In this document: positions 58,439 to 64,000 of the stretch, in pieces
How positions within the stretch are numbered: position 1 is the first letter of the stretch
Layout: every line of letters begins with the position of its first letter
Source of the DNA: Mugil cephalus
Lineage: Eukaryota; Chordata; Actinopteri; Mugiliformes; Mugilidae
Assembly: GCF_022458985.1 (NCBI RefSeq)
Contig: NC_061774.1
Coordinates: 17,074,197 to 17,138,196, forward strand
Direction of reading: 5' to 3'
DNA: 64,000 bases
Position numbers and translations under genes: made by a program
Notes under the pieces: model-generated
The model's database searches: none
Seen by the model: only the letters and a program-made list of their open reading frames with translations
Told to the model about the DNA's origin: nothing

Positions 58439-58769
58439 TCAGGCATAACATTATGACCACCTTACTAGTATTGTGTAGGTCTGTCTTGTGCCTTCAAAAC
58501 TCTTCTGTTTCATCAGAGAACAGACATCTGAGGGTGTCCTGTGGTGTCTGGCAACACAGTAATGTTGTTAGTGGGGGTCCTTTGGGTCCTGTAGGTTGAG
58601 GGGAGGGGCCTCTGTGGATCATCCCACAGATACTTGATCAGTTTGGGATCTGGTGAATTTGGAGGCCGGGTCAACGCCTTGTGCGGTTTTTCGGTTTTTG
58701 CCAGCATCATAAGATGGTCAATGTTATTCACTTCCCCTGTCATCAGTCTTAACCTTATGCCTGATTGGC
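58439..58769 (-). mobile_element. Tc1-like transposon, internally deleted copy 3
   Basis: CAGGCATAACATTATGACC at the left end is matched by the inverted copy AACCTTATGCCTGAT at the right end. The interior (GTGGTGTCTGGCAACA, CACAGATACTTGATCAGTT, GGTGAATTTGGAGGCC) matches the fragment at 8332. At 331 bp it is a deleted, non-coding copy. Confidence 0.8.
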
Positions 58770-61700
58770 GTATATGTTCGCTAGTTACGTTTATAGCATT
58801 TGACCACTTCAGTGAGTCCAATTTGCTTGTTATAAATGTGCTTTCTACGCCGCCTACGCCACAGCCACAAACACTCTGCAGGAAGTTGTGTTTTGATTCT
58901 GTGTCTTTAGTTGAAAGCGATCTTTATTCCGAGCTGCAAACTTCGATCTTAAATCCCGCACGCATCCGCTGAATTAATGAGGACGTCATCTGGGTGAGAG
59001 TCTGATAGATATCCAAGCTCAGCTGTGGAAACACAGACAGCCCCGAGATCCCACAGGGACTTCAGTCAGAAAACAGAGGTCTCAGTTACAAATATTAGTC
59101 ACGGCCAAGGAATTCAAGATGGATTGTACTTTGCCATCACTCCTGGAACAATAAAACACATCCTGAGATCATGCCGACGTTTGTGAGATTACGGAAAACT
59201 GAGAGTCTGTTTTAACCGAGTATTTGATGAGTCTGACAAGAGAATGGATACGGCGTTGACTCGCGACTAAAGTTTCCAAACCTTTGTATTATATATACAA
59301 GGGCGTCTGGAGGGTGAGGGCTGTTTATCAAACAGACGGGAACAGACCTGACGAGTGTTTAAGGCGGTGCCAGGGCCTCGTCAAAGCCATGTTGCCCTGT
59401 TTAATTTCCTGCTGATGGGGCTCACAGATCTGATTTCCTGCCTGTGATGGACAGATAATCCCGTTGTCAGTCAGTCCGCTGTCTTTGGTGGGCGGAGAAT
59501 TTCACTTCATTCAGCTTCAAGGACTTTATCTTCAGACGCCCTATCTCCGACACCATCGCCCTCACCATTGGAGTTCACGCCTCACTGGAGTTTCACATCT
59601 GTTGTTTGTAATTTCATAATTTAATTTGGGAAAAAAGCAAAAAAGCAAAAAAAAAAAAAAAAAGGCCCGGAGACAGTTTGTCTAATATACAATTTTAAAG
59701 TGAGTCAGTGGAAGTAGTAGAAATACCCTAACTGAGATATAAAATCAATTTTATAACAACTTCCACCAACAACTTAATAAAAATCAGGTATAATCCAATA
59801 TGTCTGACACTGCATGGTGCAGTGATGTGATATGGCAGCCGCAGTGGAGAGGATAAAAAAAGGCCAAAGAGAAAAATAAAGATCGAAGAAGGGGTAGGGA
59901 GGGAGGGGGGGAGGGAGGCAGAGAGAGAAAGAGGGAGGGGGGTCCTGGGGGAAGAAAATATGTTTTCAAAGGAGGAAAATATTTTGGTCTGGGAGCAATC
60001 TGAATCATCTGTCACTCCTTTCCTGTGTAACATCCTCAGATAACAATCGAGACTTAAGGGATCTTTAGCCACACGTTTGACTTCACGCTCGTCTTCTCTC
60101 CACGTCTGTGAACCGTCAACTTGTGATGCGTGAGGAAAACTAACATTAGGTTCGCGTTAGCGTCCGCTGCGAAGGGCGAGAGACGCGGCTCGCTGCTATC
60201 TGCGCACGACAGCTCGCCCACAGCTACAGATACGGGAGGACGGGACGAGCTTGACCCCCGAGCACTTGACCTTGTCGACCTCGTTGCGAGAGCAAGCGCA
60301 TTCCCCTCTGGATCAACATGGCTCTGCTCAGGGTCGGAAAACTTTCCACTAACTGAATGTTGAAAGAGGGACCACCTCTGAGGTGTAGTTTCATATAGGT
60401 TTGAGTCACAGGGTGAATTTTGTTTTGCTGCTGAGATTTAAAAAAAAAAAACTCAGACTACGAGAAAGAGCACGCGTGGGCGTGAGCCTCAGGATTGCAG
60501 TGACTTCATGTTCCTGGTGTAGCCTGCGCAACATTGTTAGCAAGAACTCACGCCGGCAAGCGTCCAACACCAGCCTATCTGTTATTGAGATCCCTTATTT
60601 CCTCACTTGACTGAGTTCATAAATATTTTCATGCTGAGGGTTATCATAACATAGCCTCATGAAAAGCTCTTCTCCTTAAAAATCTCTGTCTTCTCCCTCC
60701 CTCTCATGAACATCCTCCTCTCGCCTCTTTTTTTTCTTTTTTCCGGTGTTTCTTTAACTAGCTTTCTATTGGTAAAAGCCTCATTTTATTCTCTCCACCC
60801 AGCCCCTAATTAGAGGGGAGTAAAAATAAGTTTGCGACGTACGAGGAGACAAGGAGTCGAAAAAAATTGGGGTTTCTGTCTGATGAGAATCCGTTTTAAG
60901 CTCATTTGCCAGCACATAGCCTTTAAATGGGTCATGGAACTGAAACCCAGTGAGATTTTTTAGTGCCTAAAACAGCCCTCTGGAGGCAGAAAGCTCCAGG
61001 CCTCGGACCGCAAATCCAAGCAGAAGGTCAAACATCCCCTTAATCAGGACCCTCAAATCCCAGACACCTCGGGGAATGCGGGGCTGGATTTACAGGCTCG
61101 GCTCGATCACCTATGGGCTCGAACAGAGGGTGGTTTTCTTGAGTCAGCCCGAACAGAAACTTGGTACTGCTGGCTGTTTATTTTCTCATTTTCTTATTCA
61201 GCACTGTAATCGGATAGGCCCAGATGGTTGCTGCTGGCTGGACTGACAGACGGGTATTTCAGGCTGTTTATATTTGGTTGCGTCTCCAGGGATACTTGCG
61301 TAACTTACGAGGCTGTTACATCGATATCTGATGAGTTTACACATAGCACTGCGATGCCAAAGACATTTCTTGAGGTCGTGTTCTTTCTTTCATTTGAGTA
61401 ATTATGATATTGTTTATGCTGCACAGACTAAGGTATGTTAACTGTTAGATGCATGACCTACCAACACCTACACTGTTACATAAACGGGGTCACAAATGAC
61501 TTCAACTAGAATGAATGCGTTTTATGCTGTAAACATAAGACAATTCTTTCATATTGGTTAAAGATGATGTTTTTTTATTATATTTGGTCAACAAAAGAAT
61601 TATTTCATGTTTGACATGTTCATTTATCACTTTTTATTCACATTTTAACACAGCCTTTAAAGGTCATAATAATAATAACTGGTTTTATATATAGCTTTTT

Positions 61701-62900
61701 TTTATTTACTGCTAAATACCCAAGGGGTGATAGTTTACCACCACCTGACAGTCACAGGTTCGTAGGATTAACCTTTGAAGTGCCATAAAAAATGCTTGGG
61801 ATCATTTTTGATCGCATGTATGGAAAAGTGTGGTGCTGGTGTCATGTCAGATACGACAGATACGGAATACATGTAGGATTAAACAATAAAAATTGAAAAT
61901 TACAAATAAAATAAATTAAAAAACAACAACTGCATCCACTTATGCATCTTAAAAATATTTTTTTTTGTTTTTTTCTCTGCTTGTTTTAATGGCTTCTGTG
62001 GTGTTGCCTGTCATTACTGAGGGTTTATGAGGGGAAATATGGTACAACCCAAACTGTCAGTTAACCCTGGCTGCAGCCAGTAATTAGCCTTGCCATTGGA
62101 AAGCACACACTGGTTACTGACTTAGATTTAGGAAGTGGAATTTTGGTCTGGAGAAATTCCCAGAAAACAAAACAAAACAAAAAAAAAAAATGTCCGACCC
62201 TTTCTTTGATTCTGCAAATAATAATAACACTGTTGTGTTGCACTTAATCCACTGACATGGGTGCAACTAAATCCCCGTGTCAAGCAGCCTTTTGCTTTCT
62301 GTTTGGGAAATACACGTACTTGTGCTACTACGGCCAAACAGCGAGGCTAGCTGAACAGGCTCCACCCATCGCGCTCCGACAGTTCTTCCATTTTTTTTCT
62401 TCTTTGCAACAGCCTGCTACTTTCTCAAATGTAGCGAAGAGTTAAGAACTTCTCGCTGCCAACTTTACAGATGAACTGGACAAGGATGAAACTAAGAAAG
62501 ATGACAACCAAAGGGGGATGTTGCCGCGCAATAACCTGCGGGACAATCTGCTGGCCTCAAGGAGACACGTTAGAGACGCCTGGAGGACATTGCAGTCCCC
62601 ATATGTCTCAGCAGAGCAGGGACCATTTTAAAGGACAGTACGCACCCTGGACACGATCTGTCTGCCCGCCTGCCGTCTGGGAGGCAGGAGCCTGAAAAGC
62701 AGATCCAAAAGACTTAAAACCCGCTCGTATTTTAAACAAAATGATTGTGGATATTGGCGGCTGTGTGAATGGATCTTTCATATTTTTCAGATGCGGTCTA
62801 TTTAATTTTGCGGTAAAGCATTACATTCTTGAGGGAGGAACATGAAAATTAGAGAAAGTGCCGCGGTTCTGTGTCCTTTATTTGTGAATGTGTTTTGAGC
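58770..62900. other. Gene-free region, part 2
   Basis: No coding signal is recognised. An A run lies at 59,648-59,664 and a purine-rich tract at 59,880-59,960. Complex, possibly constrained sequence occurs around 60,780-61,330. Confidence 0.4.
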
Positions 62901-63300
62901 TTCCTGTTTTATTTTGTTAAGTTCCTTGGTTTCCTGTTTGTTGCGCCTCCTTGTGTTTTACTTTGATTGCTGATTGGTTTCTCCTTGTGTATTCTCTCGT
63001 CATTAGTTTCACCTGTGTCTCTGTGTATATATAGCCCTGCCTTTCCCCTTCTTCTCTGTTGTGTTTTTTTGTCCTCATTGTTCCATTGCTGTGTTTTGTT
63101 TTGTCCCTGTGATCTTGTCCTATGTTCTTGTGTTTCTTCTTGCCATGCCAGGTTTTCTGCTGCGTTCTTGTGTTTTTCTTTGACTCTTGGATTGTCCTGC
63201 CATCTGCAGCATCTTTTTTTTTCTGTTTATTAAATGCTTTTATTTGTAATCCCTGGCCATTTGGGTTCCACATCTACCTCATCCAGTGACAGAAAGCCTG
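62900..63300 (+). repeat. LTR-like or SINE-like unit
   Basis: A pyrimidine-rich block has a TATA-like GTGTATATATAGCCCTGC at 63,021-63,038, a poly(A)-like ATTAAA at 63,229-63,234, and an end with GGGTTCCACATCTACCTC followed by CAGTGACAG. This order of signals suits a solo LTR. No target duplication was identified. Confidence 0.35.
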
Positions 63301-64000
63301 TCACTGAATGCAAAATAAGTGTACGCCCAGGTGTGTAGGATGACTCATCATGATTTTTATATAGTTTTTCAAGAAGTTAAAACTTTAGAAATACTTAGAA
63401 AAGTTTTCCCTGGTACCATTGGGTCATGTACTGCAAGGTTTAACGGAGAGCTTTGCTTTTTGGGGATCCTGAACTTCTGCTAAACCTCCACTCCTCTGTC
63501 AGTGACTTCCACAACTTCTCCGCTATTTATGGTTCGCCTGAAATATTAGGGCGATGAGACACTAGAGTCGGCCAAGCGTCTGAAAGCACAGCCCACGCAT
63601 CACACACATGAAACCTTGCTACAGTTTTATGGAAACATTTGGCTGAGTGACTAGTGCGGGTTACTGTTTTTCTCAAATGGAGTCTGACCTAATCTGCGTT
63701 GGCCTCTTCCTCTGAGGAGGAGGAGGAGGAGTGGAGGGTGAGGAAAGGGTGGTGAGCATGAAGAAGCACAGTACCTTCCTATTCATGTTAACTGGCAAAC
63801 AGGTGGTCAGGAAACGACACAGGAAAAGTGCTGCCATCAAACCTAACACACACTCATTTCATTCAGTCGGTCATCACATCCTCGTGTCTCTCGGCTCGCA
63901 CACAAACCCGTTTGGCCTGTCATCCTGCTTTTGACCTAGATGCTTTCCTGTTCAAGTCAAATTAGCGCACCGAACATCCATACTTTACCTCATCTCACCC
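63301..64000. other. Window end, no gene recognised
   Basis: Mixed sequence with a short GGA-rich run near 63,715-63,733. No exon with recognisable homology is seen. Confidence 0.4.

Noticed and set aside
60130-60610. Adjacent open frames in the gene-free tail
   Set aside because: They have no recognisable domain, one runs through a poly-A tract, and there is no exon structure around them.
62917-63273. 118-codon minus-strand frame rich in Lys, Arg and Gln
   Set aside because: It is the antisense of a T-rich LTR-like unit; the protein is low complexity.

Overview
The window looks like nuclear DNA of a teleost fish, probably a percomorph. Its genes have many short exons with GT-AG introns. 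The gene order matches the vertebrate DCTN4-GPX3-TNIP1-ANXA6 block. Microsatellites, Tc1-like elements and hAT-like MITEs of fish type lie throughout. All gene models were built by hand from splice signals, reading-frame phase and recalled family sequences. Nothing was searched or aligned by computer.

Layout, left to right. (1) 568-5499, minus: a cationic amino acid transporter of the CAT/SLC7A1-3 group, 11 coding exons, 610 aa, with one GC-AG intron. (2) About 11.1-21.3 kb, plus: annexin A6, eight annexin repeats, 660 aa, with a start codon at the very end of a small leader exon. (3) About 26.3-37.2 kb, plus: tnip1 (ABIN-1), 17 coding exons, 687 aa, behind a GC-rich promoter with two inverted CCAAT blocks and a kappaB site. 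(4) 37,367-41,467, minus: gpx3, a secreted selenoprotein, 5 exons, 222 aa, with an in-frame UGA selenocysteine codon and a recognisable SECIS element. (5) 43,203-53.4 kb, plus: dctn4 (dynactin p62), 469 aa including a 21-nt microexon. (6) 53.5-64 kb: no gene recognised; MITEs, an LTR-like unit and AT-rich blocks that could be regulatory.

The genes are not one pathway. tnip1 is a ubiquitin-binding brake on NF-kappaB signalling, gpx3 detoxifies peroxides outside the cell, annexin A6 binds membranes with calcium, dctn4 belongs to dynactin, and the transporter imports arginine and lysine. All summed coding lengths are divisible by three, which supports the exon boundaries.

I found no previously undescribed multi-gene system. 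The observations most worth checking are a hammerhead-ribozyme-like motif in a repeat in gpx3 intron 1, the GC-AG intron, a tRNA-Ser relic lacking its anticodon arm, the tnip1 promoter grammar and its minimal upstream ORF, the gpx3 SECIS, and the dctn4 microexon.
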